Assembly: GCA_035578155.1 (NCBI GenBank)
Contig: JAPWDM010000034.1
Span: forward strand, 1,366,501-1,430,500
Source: Brachynemurus nebulosus
Taxonomy: Eukaryota; Arthropoda; Insecta; Neuroptera; Myrmeleontidae
Direction of reading: 5' to 3'
Length of the DNA stretch: 64,000 nucleotides
Part shown: positions 24,475-38,048 of the stretch, in pieces
Numbering within the stretch: position 1 is the stretch's first letter
Layout: every line of letters begins with the position of its first letter
Program-made: the position numbers and the translations under genes
Notes under the pieces: model-generated
The model's database searches: none
Told to the model about the DNA's origin: nothing
What the model saw: the letters and a program-made list of their open reading frames with translations, nothing else

Positions 24475-25321
24475 TAAAAATTAAAAACTTAAACACATTG
24501 TTGTACAAAAGAATAAATTATTTGTTTATTAATTACATTGTGAATTAATTTTTTTTTTCAGGTATAAAATTAAGTTACAGTGTTGGCAAACGAAATGACA
24601 ATGTGCGAAAAAAGTTGACGGTTTATATATGTTTCGACAAAGTATTGGGCGCGAATTTGTTGAAAGTATGACTGTATTGAGTGTCAAGTTCAGATGAGTC
24701 GATGGGAAGGTTGGCGTTGGGATGTATGGAACATATCCAGCAATGTTCTAGAAAGAATCTTTTTCTAGAATGTGCTTCTGTTTGTGTTATGGTGCTGTTT
24801 TCAAAATCAAAACGATGGTTGTTGTGCCATGAATGTTGTGCTAGGCTGGAGCTAGTGTCGCCAGGTTGGACATTCCGACGATGCTGGTCAAGTCTGTTCG
24901 ACAGCTTCTGTTTGATATTTCCGATATAGGCCGCATCACAATCCCGGCAACAGATCATATAAACCACACTTTGACGGTTGCTCGTGGAGGTTGAGGGTTT
25001 TAAATCTGAATAAAATTTTTTAGGTTTGTGGAAGAATTCTTTCGAGAACATTGCTGGATATGTTCCATACATCCCAACGCCAACCTTGCCATCGACTCGT
25101 CTGAACTTGACAGCCAATACAGTCATACTTTCAACAAATTCGCGCCCAATACTTTGCCGAAACAAATATAAACCGTCAACTTTTTTCGCACATTGTCATT
25201 TCGTTTACCAACACTGTAACTTAATTTTATACCTCAAAAAAAAAAAATTAATTCACAATGTAATTAATAAACAAATAATTTTTTCTTTTGAACAACAATG
25301 TGTTTAAGTTTTTAATTTTTA
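24475..25321 (-). mobile_element. Penelope-like 3' end with a 286-bp inverted duplication
   Basis: Arms at 24,475-24,760 and 25,036-25,321 are inverted copies, symmetrical about 24,898. They contain the C-terminal coding part and 3' flank of a Penelope-like element. The middle, ~275 bp, is single-copy and holds most of the GIY-YIG domain. The inverted end probably arose during integration or by template switching. Confidence 0.8.
24623..25035 (-). pseudogene. Penelope-like GIY-YIG endonuclease relic 2
   Basis: The authentic part reads KEFFHKPKKFYSDLKPS, then VVYMICCRDCDAAYIGNIKQ (the GIY and YIG strands with C-x2-C between), NRLDQHRR (the Arg helix), LAQHSWHNNHRFDFEN, and RKRFFLEHCWI (the catalytic Glu), ending at a stop at 24,623. 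An in-frame extension to 25,165 is only the antisense of the C-terminus, created by the inverted duplication. The endonuclease core looks nearly intact, with R, E and Y residues present. There is no reverse transcriptase, so it is a 5'-truncated copy. Confidence 0.82.
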
Positions 25322-26244
25322 ACTTCCCATAGGAAGTTATTGTAATGTTATGTTATGTTCTAAGAATCCCGAATTCTTTTGATAATAAAAGTTTTAACAC
25401 CAAACAAGAGGATTTAACTAGTGTTTAGATGGAAAGTGACGAGATAATAAATCCAGCTTCGCCTGGACAATCTAGAAAAACGAAAAAGAATCAGGAGGAC
25501 AATATTTCAGATATTCCCACCGAAGAAGATGTTTTAGGCATTTAATTTTTTGACTTAGTCCTTGTGGAGGACGAAATTAAGGACATTCCTAATAAATAAA
25601 ACACTAAGCATTTAAGTTAATTTGATTTATACTTTTAATAATGAAAGTAAAAATTTCTCTTTGAAATACTTTCAGTGTATCTCTTTATTGTCTGACTCTG
25701 TCATTTTGACTAGAAAACATTTCCAAAACTCGTTATGTCTTAATTACAGACCCAAAACACGTTATGTCCAGCAATTTTTATTTTTTTTCCAAATAACTAT
25801 TTCTGTATGATTTCATACGTTAACATACAATAAAAGTGAATAATGTAACGCATAAATAACAATTTTTTCATACTGGGAGAGAAATAATACGTTTTTTAGC
25901 TTTCTGTAAAATTTGAGATTATATACTTAACGAGTTTTGAAATTGGACGACACACATGGAAATAAAAAAAAAAACATTTTACATTAAGTGTTACAGATTT
26001 TGTTACAGAACCTTTATTTTATATAAATTTTGACTGTCAAATATCACTTTTCACAACACATTAATGTCACTGAACTTTTTTTAATTGAAAATTACAAAAC
26101 TTGAATACTTATTTCTTCACGAAAAATATGCTTAAAAATCAAAAGATAATCCAATTTGATACAATTTGTAATAATTATGTCACATTTCACAAATGGTTTT
26201 CAATTTAACTGGCAAAAAACCTAAAACAAAATTTAAAAAAAAAA
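25322..26244. other. Non-coding stretch
   Basis: Begins with a short near-palindrome, AACTTCCCATAGGAAGTT. A 38-aa frame at 25,429-25,545 (MESDEIINPASPGQSRKTKK...) is acidic/basic and unrecognised. No gene was called. Confidence 0.4.
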
Positions 26245-26246
26245 TA

Positions 26247-27522
26247 CAGTGGCTAGTCAAAAGTATTTGGACAGTCATATAACAAACAAATTTTAATAGT
26301 TAAAACCAGGTGAACATGGAAATTAGTAAAAATTTTGACTTGTGTTCTACATAAAATGACTTATTAACTATTCTTTTTACAAACTAATAAAAAAAACTAA
26401 ATCTAATTCAGTTACTATTCAAAAATTAGCATTTTTTCACTTTAGAGTGTTGAGAGTAAATAATTAACATATCTTTCAATATGTTCAGGTCAACATATTT
26501 ATTCATTATTTTGTCAGTTATATGAAAATTTCCCACTCCATTTTGAAACATGGACCCCCAGACAGATTGTAAGTAGATATACCGATTACCGATCTACCAT
26601 CATATTTGACAGTAGGAATTAGTTTAACGATTTTTTTTGAATTTAACGAATTCTTTCTAGTTTCTACTTTATATACTTTATATAGAAAGAATTGACTGGA
26701 AAATTCAAGAAAAAATTGTTAAACTAATTCCTACTGTCAAATATGGTGGTAGATCTGTAATCGGTATATCTACTTACAATCTGTCTGGGGGTCCATGTTT
26801 CAAAATGGAGTGGGAAATTTTCATATAACTGACAAAATAATGAATAAATATGTTGACCTGAACATATTGAAAGAAAATTTACATGAAAATATTAAAAAAT
26901 TAAATCTGGAGGATCGTTTTTATTTTAACAGAATATAACGGTACAAAGCGTTCCGTATACTTTGTAAGACAATGCATCCTGTATAATACCCCCAAAAGAT
27001 TACAGACATCACCTCAATCGTTTGAATTCAATCCAATTGTGATCCTTTGGCATCATTTGGGGAAAGAAATTCGATACCATCACATTTAAAATCAACAAAG
27101 TTTAATTAATACTTTGAAATTAGAATGGAGTAAAATTTGGCCTGAAACGATATCGAAACTAGGGAAGTCAATGCGTAATCGACTAAAAAGAATGATTAAG
27201 GCAATGGAATACGTTCCTAAATACTAAACTCTTAAAACAATTTTTTTTTATTGCTGCTAAAAGAATGGAAATTGTATCGTCCAAATACTTTTGATATGTG
27301 TTAATTATTTACTCTCAACACTCTAAAGTGAAAAAATGCCCTTTTTTGAATAGTAACTGAATTGGATTTAGTTTTTTTTTATTAGTTTGTAAAAAAGATA
27401 GTTAGCAAATCATTTTATCTAGAACACAAGTCAAAATTTTTACTAATTTCCCTGTTCACCTGGTTTTAACTATTAAAATTTGTTTGCTATATGACTGTCC
27501 AAATACTTTTGACTAGCCACTG
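26247..27522 (+). mobile_element. Tc1-type element with long TIRs and an internal foldback
   Basis: TA target duplications lie at 26,245-26,246 and 27,523-27,524. The termini are CAGTGGCTAGTCAAAAGTAT and its inverse. The TIRs extend about 225 bp (26,247-26,471 and 27,297-27,522). Inside, 26,480-26,640 is an inverted copy of 26,700-26,870, so the first half of the transposase has been replaced by an inverted copy of its middle. Total length is 1,276 bp. Confidence 0.92.
26700..27228 (+). pseudogene. Tc1-type transposase C-terminal relic
   Basis: A DDE transposase for cut-and-paste mobility. Readable pieces, in order across several frames, are VKYGGRS, a region equivalent to MNKYVDLNILKENLHENIKK, LNLEDRFYFNR, IQSNCDPLASF (equivalent of the NPIE/LW region), and a C-terminal stretch ending near NRLKRMIKAM. 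Stops and frameshifts are frequent. The DNA-binding domain and the first catalytic Asp are missing. It is non-functional. Confidence 0.85.
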
Positions 27523-27524
27523 TA

Positions 27525-28867
27525 ATTGTTTATCAAATTTTCTTAATATGGATACTTTACCTCGTTTTTTGAAATTTTTAGCCATAACAATTACCAAAAT
27601 ATTGTTTACTTTTATCCAGTTTTGTTGAAGAAATAATTCCAAACCACAATCAACGTTTAAGATACACATCACGATTCTACGAATATAATAATAGTTCCCT
27701 TATTATGACTACGGAACCATAGAAAAAAATCAGATAATCATATTAACTATTAATAAATTTGCTAAATTTAATATTAAATGTAAGCAAGAAATATGTTATT
27801 GCGAAAATTGTAGTAAATTTTATTTACTGATAACGAAATCTTGCCTTAAGGGTGTACCATTAGTGTAAACGCCTTAAAAAGGGTGATTTTTAGGAATTTT
27901 TTTAATGAAAACTACTGTATCGAATGTTTTAATATTTTGAGAATATATTCGTTGATATTTATAATAAATTAATCATAAAATTTTTGGATTAAAAAAATAA
28001 AAATTCAGTGAGTTATTGGCGATTTCCCAAGGCTCCAAAAGAAAGTCCTCCCACTGGTGCAGTGATTGCGACTTTCGCAGTGCCTAAAATCAAAAAAACC
28101 AAAAAGCCTATTAAACTAGAAGGTATTGCCCTTGCCATGAACCTCAATCGAAAAGAAAAAAGTTTCAAATTTTGCGCGAATGTGTGTAAATTTTTGGCCT
28201 GCAAAAATTATATTTTTTATTCGATCGAAAAACTGGAGGTTCATGGCACGAAGAAACACATATAAAAGAAGCTGCAATAAGAATCAAATCGATGGGACGA
28301 TTTGTCTTCGAGTTATAATAACTGCAGTAAATTTGAAAAATTTAGTTTTTCTTTACCTTACTTTTTAGTTTTAATTACTGAGAATTTTTACTAAAATTAT
28401 TTACGATATACTCACTATAACGGTCATAGTAAAACTAGATGAGTCCTTTAAATGTGCCAGAGTCTAGCTGCTCCATAACATGTGACTGGCTACCACGTTC
28501 AAAAACTCCGGAACTATCAACATTTCTCAGCATACATTTCACAAAACTTCAAAGTTAAAAATGAAAAAATGAAAATCAGAATCCGCTCTTCAGATCGCTG
28601 TAACTAAAAAACTATTTGAGATATGCAGTTGAAATTTTAGTATGTTACTTTTAAAGGTATAGACTGTCGAAACATGCAAAAAAACTGTTTCCAGTTTTTT
28701 CAAATGTCACTAGTGGTCCCCTTCAATGCGTTTTTAGCACGCATTTGGAATTTCTTTTTTTTACTACTTTAAAAATATTTAAAAGTATTGAAGATTCTTT
28801 CCATGCTATCCATCGTGTTAAGACAGCAATTCTCAATATTTTTTCTTTCACCCGTTCTTTGTGTAGT
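27525..28867. other. Non-coding stretch
   Basis: An 85-aa open frame (28,008-28,265) has a KIKKTKKPIK basic patch but no recognisable family, and no promoter is evident. Otherwise I see nothing. Confidence 0.4.
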
Positions 28868-28875
28868 ATTTTCAT

Positions 28876-29137
28876 TAGCGTCCGACCAAAAGAGGATTTG
28901 CAGCCGAAACCGAAACTTATTTAGATATGTTAAAATTTCAATTGTGTGTTGAAATTTAGTGTATATATGAGACACAAGCTCACGCGAATGAAGCGCGACA
29001 ATTCACGGACATTGAGTTTCGGTGCTGTCGAAATTTCGGCTGACCTTTGGCCGAAACTGAAACTATAGCCGAAACTAGATCTTTTGACCGAAATTAGCCG
29101 AAACTGAAACCGAAACCGAAGGTTCGGTTGGTCACTA
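28876..29137. mobile_element. 262-bp hAT-type miniature element
   Basis: Perfect 8-bp target duplications ATTTTCAT lie at 28,868-28,875 and 29,138-29,145. The ends are TAGCGTCCGACCAAA at the left and the inverse of TAGTGACCAACCGAACC at the right. The interior has many CCGAAAC motifs (subterminal repeats). It has no coding capacity. Confidence 0.88.
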
Positions 29138-29145
29138 ATTTTCAT

Positions 29146-29519
29146 ATATTAATTTTCTCCAATTCTCAAAATAGAGTTTTCATTTCGAATGCTTGTTACC
29201 AGTATTCTTTCTTATATCCCGGGTACACACTGAGGCGAACATTGTTAGCTACTACAGTTCGCTAACATATTCGTTTGATTTCTGTTGTGTTAACATTTTT
29301 AAGTAACATTTTTGTTAAAAATAATGTTATTTAGCATGTTAGTATATTTCCCATCGACAAACAGTCAACTTCAAAGGGTTGAATAATATTACATAAAAGA
29401 AAGTGATGTGGGTGACTGAAAAATGAACTTAGAAAACAGTATTATTGACTATTATTTCGTAGTATTTTGAATTTTTTCTTTTTTTTGAAATGTATTAAAT
29501 TGATTTTGGGAAATTCGCT
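29146..29519. other. Non-coding stretch
   Basis: No supported feature. Confidence 0.4.
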
Positions 29520-29710
29520 ATGTTAGGCAGATACTGCGACAGGGGTATTTAAACATTTTAATTGTAAATCAGTGTTGTTATTAGTTTTTAGCGAATTTCC
29601 AAAACTGGAAATTCAGCTTTTACGCCAGGTGTCATGGTGCGACCTAAGCCCGAGACCATATCAGAAATATGTTTTGAGGTCCCTAGAATACGAAAATGAT
29701 ATTCACTAAA

Positions 29711-29752
<42 letters not shown>

Positions 29753-29900
29753 CCGCGCGATAACTCTCGAACGAAACGTTTAATGCTTATGAAATTTTGT
29801 GTGCGAATTCGATTTTCCAAATCGTTGGATGAGTTCGTTAGCCAGACACGTCGGATGCCCAGAAGTAGGTTTTCCGGGCGTTTTTTGTCAACAAAATGAG
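29520..29900 (+). repeat. Dispersed repeat family 2, (TA)n-containing copy
   Basis: Contains GAAATTCGCTATGTTAGGCA and ACTGCGACAGGGGTATT, then a (TA)n tract (29,714-29,748), then CGCGCGATAACTCTCGAACG. The same order appears inverted at 59,925-60,790. A third copy of the first part is at 33,400-33,455. Confidence 0.75.
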
Positions 29901-31800
29901 TTTTTTGCCAGAATTAAGCAATTTTTCAAATTTTTTTTTACACTAAGCCATTGTAAAAGGTAAAACGCATAAAAAATGTTTTTATACCGTTGCTCTAAAT
30001 TACTTACTTTTCGAGAAAAACTAGGAAATATGTCGTTCTCCATTTCACTCGCACTCGCATTCTTTTTTTTTCTGTCTCATTTTTTGCGAGCTAAATTCGA
30101 AAAAAGCCGCTTTATAAGTAGCGTGTCATGATTTTTTTAATCCAATTTAACGATTCGGCTATATTCTATTTCTCTGTCAGTTAAATGTTTTTATAATGTA
30201 TCTCTGTTCCATTTTTTTTTACAAAAAAAATCCCGACGATATCTGTTATGTGATATGATCAGAATTTAGATTATATTTACACCTTCCTAAAATTAATAAG
30301 AGTTTGCTTCAATCGTATAAACATTACGTTAAATCATATTCAAACAATAATATTTTTACGTAATTTTTTATCCAATTGACAATACAGTTATGATTAGAAT
30401 TGTATAATCAGAGCATTCTAATATTAAATAATTTTGCACATTCAATTTTTTTTTTTAACAAAGAAAAATTTTTTTAAATTTTGACACATTCTTTTATGAA
30501 ATTTCGATTAAGAAATATTAAAAAATTTTAAAGTGAATCATTTAAAAAGAGTTAAAAATAAATTAAAAAGGAAACATTTCTCTATTTTAACATATTTGTA
30601 AAGAAAATTTTACAGTTTACTTACAGTTTTTTGAAAAAATGTAATAACATTTTTACATACAATAAAGATTATATTTGAACGGTAGGAAATCCACAAATTT
30701 TTTTTTATTTCTTTAATTAATTATTAAATTTGGTTTTAGAAGAAAATCTTCGTCTAATTCGCTCCAAGCCGAAAGTATAGCCACTAATAAGGACATTCCA
30801 CTGTTAAAATAAATGGAAAATATATTGAAATTTATTTAATGAAAGCCATTCATACACATTTTTAAAATATCCTTTTGAATTATATAACAAATAAAATCTG
30901 TGTAAAAAAATCTAATTGACGTGTTTTTTCTCAATTTGCTAATATTAAGTAAGGCTCGTTAATTAGGGAGTGATTGTGTTAAAATTTTAATATAAAATAT
31001 GGTAATTTTAACCCTCTTTAAAAGAACATTTCGATTTTAACAATAAAAAAATTTTAAAAAGTGTTTTCGTTTTTCCCGGATTACCAAAAACTGTTCATAG
31101 GCATATCTGTGACTAAAGTTGCCTCCCTTTCTTAAGAAAATAAAGTATTTTTAAAATTTTGTGCAAAAGAATAAAACACAATTAACGAAAAAAAAGTACG
31201 CGTTTCCATATTTTTAAGATTTTGTAGTACAAGAAAATCCTTATAAATTCATCATATCTGTTATTGCATTTACTAGCTTTTACGCAATTTAATAAGCAAA
31301 AGTCTGAAAATGGACGTAGAATCTCACTGTTATTAATTATTATGTCTTAGTCTTTTGAAAAATTATTTTTTGAACTAAAATAAGAATAGGAGGAATATAA
31401 ACTTAGGGGTAAACGACAGGAGTATATAAACTTTATTTTAGATTCTACGTTTATTTTTACAGAAAATCATCAAGTACCTATTATTTCTTTTTTGAATGTA
31501 TAAATACAAAAAGTTCGAAATTATTTTATATTAGAATTTCAATTTTGGTCGACCCTACGGGTTGTCCCCATTTACTCTTTTCTCGTCTCTTTTGACCCCA
31601 ATTTTTCATAGAGAAGAAATTATACGATTTTTGTTAATTTTTCAAAAACCACCGATATTTTTAAATTTTTTTGGATACTGCTGATAAAGTGACCATCTTC
31701 GCGTAAATTTTTAATATATTAAAGATTAGGTACTCATAAAATAAATACAAAAAAATACGGTGTGAAGTCGGAATGCGTACCTATTCATCCTTGTCTACGG
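29901..31800. other. Non-coding stretch
   Basis: AT-rich. No gene, element ends or tandem repeat that I can support. Confidence 0.45.
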
Positions 31801-31884
31801 TAGCACATTTTTTATTGACATAAATATTAGAAACGCAGGAAAAGAGACCAGGAATCAACATAGAAGTGGATTATGGTACGATAT

Positions 31885-32620
31885 ATTTTCTGAAAAAAGT
31901 GCTTAGGACCAAAGTTATAGAGTTCAAAGTGATGCACTTGATGATCTTGAAGCACTTGACTCTCGTGATGCACTTGACTTTGAAGTTGACCTTGAGGTCA
32001 ATTTCCAAAGTCATTTGAAAATCATTTAATATTTTTCAAAAGGAGTAGTTTACTTTTCATCCCTAAATGGTTCAAAGTATATTCGAACGAATTTCACATG
32101 CAAGATAGAAAATAAGTGATCAAGAAGTAATTTTGAAAAATACTTGCTCAATCGCAATCGGAAAAATAATAGTTAATCATATGTTGAATTGAATTCCTAA
32201 TATGATAACTATAGAGTAGCAATAAAAATTTTAAAAAATTTTGAAAATTTCTAATATAACATAATGTTTAACTTACAATTGGAGTGATATTAAATCTTTT
32301 CTTAACTTCTAAAATTACTTACAAAAATGTTTTCTTCTAATTTTTTCTATAAATTTGCGCCTATTTTTTCATTTCGTCAGGTTTTTATTTTTTTTATTTT
32401 AGAAAAATAACGCAACAAATCAATTTTGAAGATAGATTGAGTCAATACATGAAATTACTGCTTATAGGTACAGGATATGGTCAAAGTTCGGCAATGGCTA
32501 ATCATTTTCAACTGACCTTGAAAATCGATTTCAGGGTCACTATCAAGTGCATCGCTTTAAATTCTACAAATTTGGTACTCAGCCCTTTTTTCAAAAAATA
32601 TGCCGTTTCAAAAATATTTA
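31885..32620. mobile_element. ~0.7-kb imperfect inverted-repeat element
   Basis: The left part (TGAAAAAAGTGCTTAGGACCA, AAGTGATGCACTTGATGA, GACCTTGAGGTCAATTT) reappears inverted at 32,490-32,620. The arms are about 130 bp and diverged. Ends and target duplication are not defined. Confidence 0.5.
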
Positions 32621-32989
32621 GCTATAACTGTTTTCATCTACAGAGGTTGAATGGTGTTTTCTACCCCTAAAAAGCGTATTTAGCCGAAATAAAAAAACAC
32701 GTATTTAATATTTTTCGCTGTTTAATAAGTATGTTAAGTTTCATTCAAATTGGCAAGTATTAGTTGGGTAGTGTTATTTGTCAGAATGTTTTGCCGATCT
32801 AGTTTTTTCAATATTTCTTTGCTCGTTTTCAGAATTTGTATTTTAATTTCTACGGACAAATAACTCATTCTTTTCTTCGATTTTAGTAACTTTTATTTGC
32901 TGATGTTGACCATTAATTGATCGAAACATATCAAATATTTTTCAATGATTTTTTTAGCGAATGTCGAAAATTTTGAAAATTTTTTCACC

Positions 32990-33455
32990 GTTAGTAAGTT
33001 AAAGTATTTGAATTCATTAAGTAATTAAATGATGTCCACAAGAACCTTACGAACTACCATAAGTTATATGAGATCCCTAGGACCCGTTTTTTACTGTTAG
33101 GATAAACTTTTTACTAAAATTATTTTAGATGAATAAAGGTTATGTTGTATGATTTCCGCCAGGGTTTACTGTTCCCATTATTGTAAAAAATAAACTAACC
33201 GACCGATTTTGAAAATTTTTTCACTGTTAGAGAACTAAATTATTTTAGATGGATACAACTATGCTGCACAAAGTCCGTTCGGGTTCTTGGGTTCCAAAAA
33301 TATCAAAACTAATTACCCAGCCGATTTTAAAAAATCTTTTACTCTTAGAAAGCTAAACTATTTTAAATAGGTACAGTTCTTAGATGAGATCCGCCAGTCC
33401 CCAAAATTTGGAAATTCGCTATGTTATGCAGATGCTGCGACAGGGGTATTAATTT
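32990..33455 (+). repeat. Dispersed repeat family 2, modular part
   Basis: Three or four ~115-bp modules, each with TATTTTARATRGRTA and GATCCGCCAG-like segments, end in GAAATTCGCTATGTTATGCA and GCGACAGGGGTATT. The family matches inverted 59,925-60,290. Confidence 0.7.
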
Positions 33456-35467
33456 CAAATGTCAGTTTAACATATAAATACAATTATGTAAGTAAATACA
33501 TCATGTAATATTTTTTATATTTTTATAATTTACCTATGTATATTAATAAAATTTTCCTCAATGCAATAGGATAAGGGAGGATACTTATTTAGGTAAGGTG
33601 TACAAATATTAGCTATTTTAAAAATATATAATATTTGAGTATTTTAAGTGAACATACTTTTTTTACTTCTATACAAAATTCATTGACATCTCCTTGATAG
33701 GCTTACTTTAGATTTTTAGTCTATATTATATCTATGTTTGAAGAAATGACAAATTAGTTTTTGAAACTTTCCAATTGTTCCTAGATAACTAGCCAAAGGT
33801 AATTCTCAATAAATAAAACTTGTCAAAGCTTATGATAAGAAAATAGGGGCAAAAATCTTAGCGAACTACCCATTAGGAATTACCTTTGCTAAATTACGAA
33901 ATTCACGCCAGGGAAGTCGCGGGTAACAGCTGGTCTCATTATATAAATTCTATGTAACTTCCAAAATATCAGTTTTAGGTATAAGGATATCTTATAATAA
34001 TAGATAGACTTTACATTTTTCTACATAATTATGATAAAAAATATATGTGATTCATTTGAAAAAAAAAATTTGCGCAATAAACCAAACATATTTTAAAAAA
34101 TGCTTTATGTGATCACACTGCATCAAGTCAAAAAGCTGAAATATCACTATCACATAGAATATTAGTAACAATTTCTTGCGAATTCAAATTTGCTGTCAAA
34201 AACATTTCAGATAACGAATTTTGTGTCAACTTCCGGTATAACTGGAAATGGCACCAAGTCAAAAATCATTTAATTAAAATCTTCACAATTGAAAATTTCT
34301 ATAATCAAATTTTCAAAAATCTATTTAGAAGACCATAAACTTTTAATGAAGATTCTATTTGAATCATCTTGTGCATAACCATTTGGGAGATCACATTAAA
34401 ATGTGGCTAAGATTGATCGGGAAGTTAATATCTATATTCCCTGTAAATTTCAATTCAATTACTTTAATAGTTTTTGAATTAAATCGGTTCTTACAAACAG
34501 ACAGACAGACAAAATTAATAATAAAAAAATTTTAAAGTTATATTTGGTATATATGTCGAATTTGCTAACTAAGAGCATAGTAATACTTAAAAAATCAAAA
34601 ATCACAGACAGACCCTTCTATTTTGCTTATAGTTATTGATTACAGAAACAAATTTACTAAAGGAAATCACTATTTGTATTGTTAAGTGATTGTAAAAGAA
34701 ACGAATTATTAAAATCTGAAGGTAAAATAATGAATTATATTATTATAGATACAGTTTAAAAGCGGTATGACTGAGAAGTACCCACAGTCGATCTCGCTAT
34801 CCGCGAAACGGTGTTAGTACACTACGGGTTAATATTTACTTGAAAAAATACAAAATTCCTTTTTGTGCCTTGGTTAAATAAAAATTTGATCTAATGTACA
34901 ACATATATTTATACTGGTATATGTATTCTATTGATTACGCGATATAAAACTCGCATAACTTTTACAATTACGTACTTCTTCGTCTTCGTTTTCGTTTCGC
35001 GATGACAATAATAAATCGTTAAAAATTACCATTGTCTACGATATAAATCATGTTCACTAGCATTACAGTTTGCTAACTTCTACTACATATGTATTTATAA
35101 GTACCTGGATGACTGGAGCGTAGCAACCAAAGCCAGAGTTAATGTAAAAATTCCCTTGGTAAATCATTGTGACTAGACAACAAAACGAAAAAAAAAGCGA
35201 TTGAATTCTATTCAAAGAAAATTGTTAGTAAGTACTCACAATAGTATATGTGTACATACGTTTGTATATCGATCGATATAAATCGATTGATTCGATTAAT
35301 CATTGATCTATCAATCATTAAACAAAAAGAAGTAAAAGGCAAAAATTGAGCAGCAAAGTAATTCAATAGTTGTATTGTTATCAATTGATTAGAAATGCAT
35401 TTGTTTTTCTTTTGTTTTACAGCGCATTCTAGACTAGAATTTGTTTGTATTTTTTCTCTTTTTGCTG

Positions 35468-35469
<2 letters not shown>
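33456..35469. other. Non-coding stretch
   Basis: Near 34,380-34,515, GATTGATCGGGAAGTTAAT followed by ACAGACAGACAGACAAAA resembles the 3' end of an unidentified repeat. Nothing coding is supported. Confidence 0.4.
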
Positions 35470-35561
<92 letters not shown>

Positions 35562-35566
35562 GTATG
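35470..35566. repeat. (TA)n followed by (TATG)n
   Basis: About 80 bp of TA, then TATG units. Confidence 0.97.
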
Positions 35567-35576
35567 TATATATACT

Positions 35577-36640
35577 AACTATAGCCCGTGGTTTCACCCA
35601 CGTAAAATTTTCTAATTTAAAGGTCCAATTTGATTTCTCAAAGCGCTGGGGTCAGCCACCCAACGACTCTGTAATAACTATCTACATATTTTAATAAGGT
35701 CGCTAATATTCGCACGCAAAAACTTCATGTAGGTAGGCCTTTCAGGGTATCAAGGTCTTGGGAGAAGATTTTAAGCCCTGCTTTCATCTTTTTTGGAGAT
35801 CTCTATAGTATTTGAGCAAAATTTTGTCAAAATTTCTTCAGCTTTTTAATTTGGAATTTATTTGGCGTTACTGATGGACAATTTCGACCACATGTTCATT
35901 TAAATTTGATGTTCTGAAATTTTATACAAAATCAGTTCCTTATAGTGCATCGCTTGGCACGCCCAGCGACTTTAAAATAATCTTATTCATATTTCGATAA
36001 CATAGTTTGATAAAATTTTGTCAAGATTGGACCAGCTGTTTAATTAGAGTCCTATTCGATTAGCCCTGCGAATTAATTTTGACCTCATTTCACTTTTAAA
36101 TCAGATATACTGAAATTCTCTGCTATTTTCATGTTTCAAAAACGTATCTAATTTTCTTACCTTCAGATAGTCACACTGATAACTTTAAGAGTACGTTAAT
36201 TTGTGAGACGATTTGAGCTCCCAAGGCTCTGGAGAATATTTCAAAACTCGCATTAATTTGTTTCGGATTTTTATTAATATGTGATTAAAGGTTAAGATTC
36301 ATCCAGTCGTTTATTTTGGGTTTTTTGAGTCTCCAGAACCCAAGAGGGCACTTTTAACCTCACGTCCACTTTTCTCAGAATCTCGGTACTATTTGAGCAA
36401 AATTAAGTCAAGATTCGCCCAGCCAATATTATTTTTAGTTGTACTTGAGACCTTCGGACCTTAAGGATTAATTATAATGTAACGTTTATTTTTTTCAGGA
36501 TCTCAATAGTATTTGCGAAAAATTTAGTAATGATACGTCACACCGATACCATTTACTTTAAACCCTTTTTGGGGCCCTAAGACCCTGCGGGATAAATTTC
36601 ACTTAACTTTAACATTTTTGTTTCGATTCGTATGCCCATT
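35577..36640 (+). repeat. Degenerate modular repeat after a (TA)n array
   Basis: Starts TATAGCCCGTGGTTTCACCC, a form common at the edge of insect mobile elements next to TA arrays. About five modules of 170-200 bp follow, each with ATTTGAGCAAAATTTTGTCA-like sequence and a CAGCTRTTTA-like block. No open frame is conserved. The family is unknown. Confidence 0.55.
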
Positions 36641-37159
36641 TTACCTATAATTTTCTTTCATTTCGAAACAATTAGGAATAGATAATGACAGTCCATATTT
36701 CGCTTTTATTATATAGATACCAGGATTTGTGGATTCAGCCAACAGAATTAAAACATCAAAATGTCTTGCATTAAAATCTCCTATAAATCGGATTCGTTTA
36801 ACTCCTTGTAGTGCTCCCCCAAAAGTAGCAAGAAGAATGCTACCCTGAAATACTTGAAACTCATAAGGGAATATCTCCTCCGCCGCCTTAAGTACGCAAG
36901 TATTACAATAAGTGTAAGGTCTAGACATTTCGGTGACGTACCGACGTTTTGTAATATAAGGGGATCCCGATTGCTCCTGAGTAAAAAGTCTAAATCTTTC
37001 CCAGTTATTTGACACATGACTAACAATGTTAGCACGAATTTGAGCAGCCATTAAGACATGGCGGTACATCAAATAGGAAAGGGAGGAAAATAGGCAAGCG
37101 CCATCGCCAGGAATTTTTATTATTCGGCAATAACTATTTTCAATTGAAAAATGGCTACC
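36641..37159 (-). CDS. OTU-type cysteine protease domain, likely element-borne
   Basis: The open frame runs from just after a TGA (37,160-37,162) to a stop at 36,641, 172 codons. Residues 16-28 read IPGDGACLFSSLS, the OTU catalytic block with Asp19 and Cys22. ENIVSHV-like helix residues NNWERFRLF (51-59), MSRPYTY (78-84), FPYEFQVF (97-104) and the catalytic His133 in HFDV follow in the expected order. OTU domains remove ubiquitin. In insects, free-standing OTU frames like this are common in mobile elements such as Helitrons (from memory). No ATG precedes Cys22 in frame; the first is at residue 31, so it is an exon lacking its start, or a fragment. No other gene is adjacent. Confidence 0.75.
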   Translation of the reverse strand, partial: GSHFSIENSYCRIIKIPGDGACLFSSLSYLMYRHVLMAAQIRANIVSHVSNNWERFRLFTQEQSGSPYITKRRYVTEMSRPYTYCNTCVLKAAEEIFPYEFQVFQGSILLATFGGALQGVKRIRFIGDFNARHFDVLILLAESTNPGIYIIKAKYGLSLSIPNCFEMKENYR

Positions 37160-37162
37160 TCA

Positions 37163-38046
<884 letters not shown>

Positions 38047-38048
38047 TA

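Noticed and set aside
25036..25165. N-terminal extension of the Penelope-like GIY-YIG frame
   Set aside because: It is the antisense of the domain's own C-terminus, produced by the inverted duplication.
28008..28265. 85-aa frame with a KIKKTKKPIK patch
   Set aside because: No family recognised, no core promoter or poly-A signal evident, and similar-sized chance frames exist nearby.
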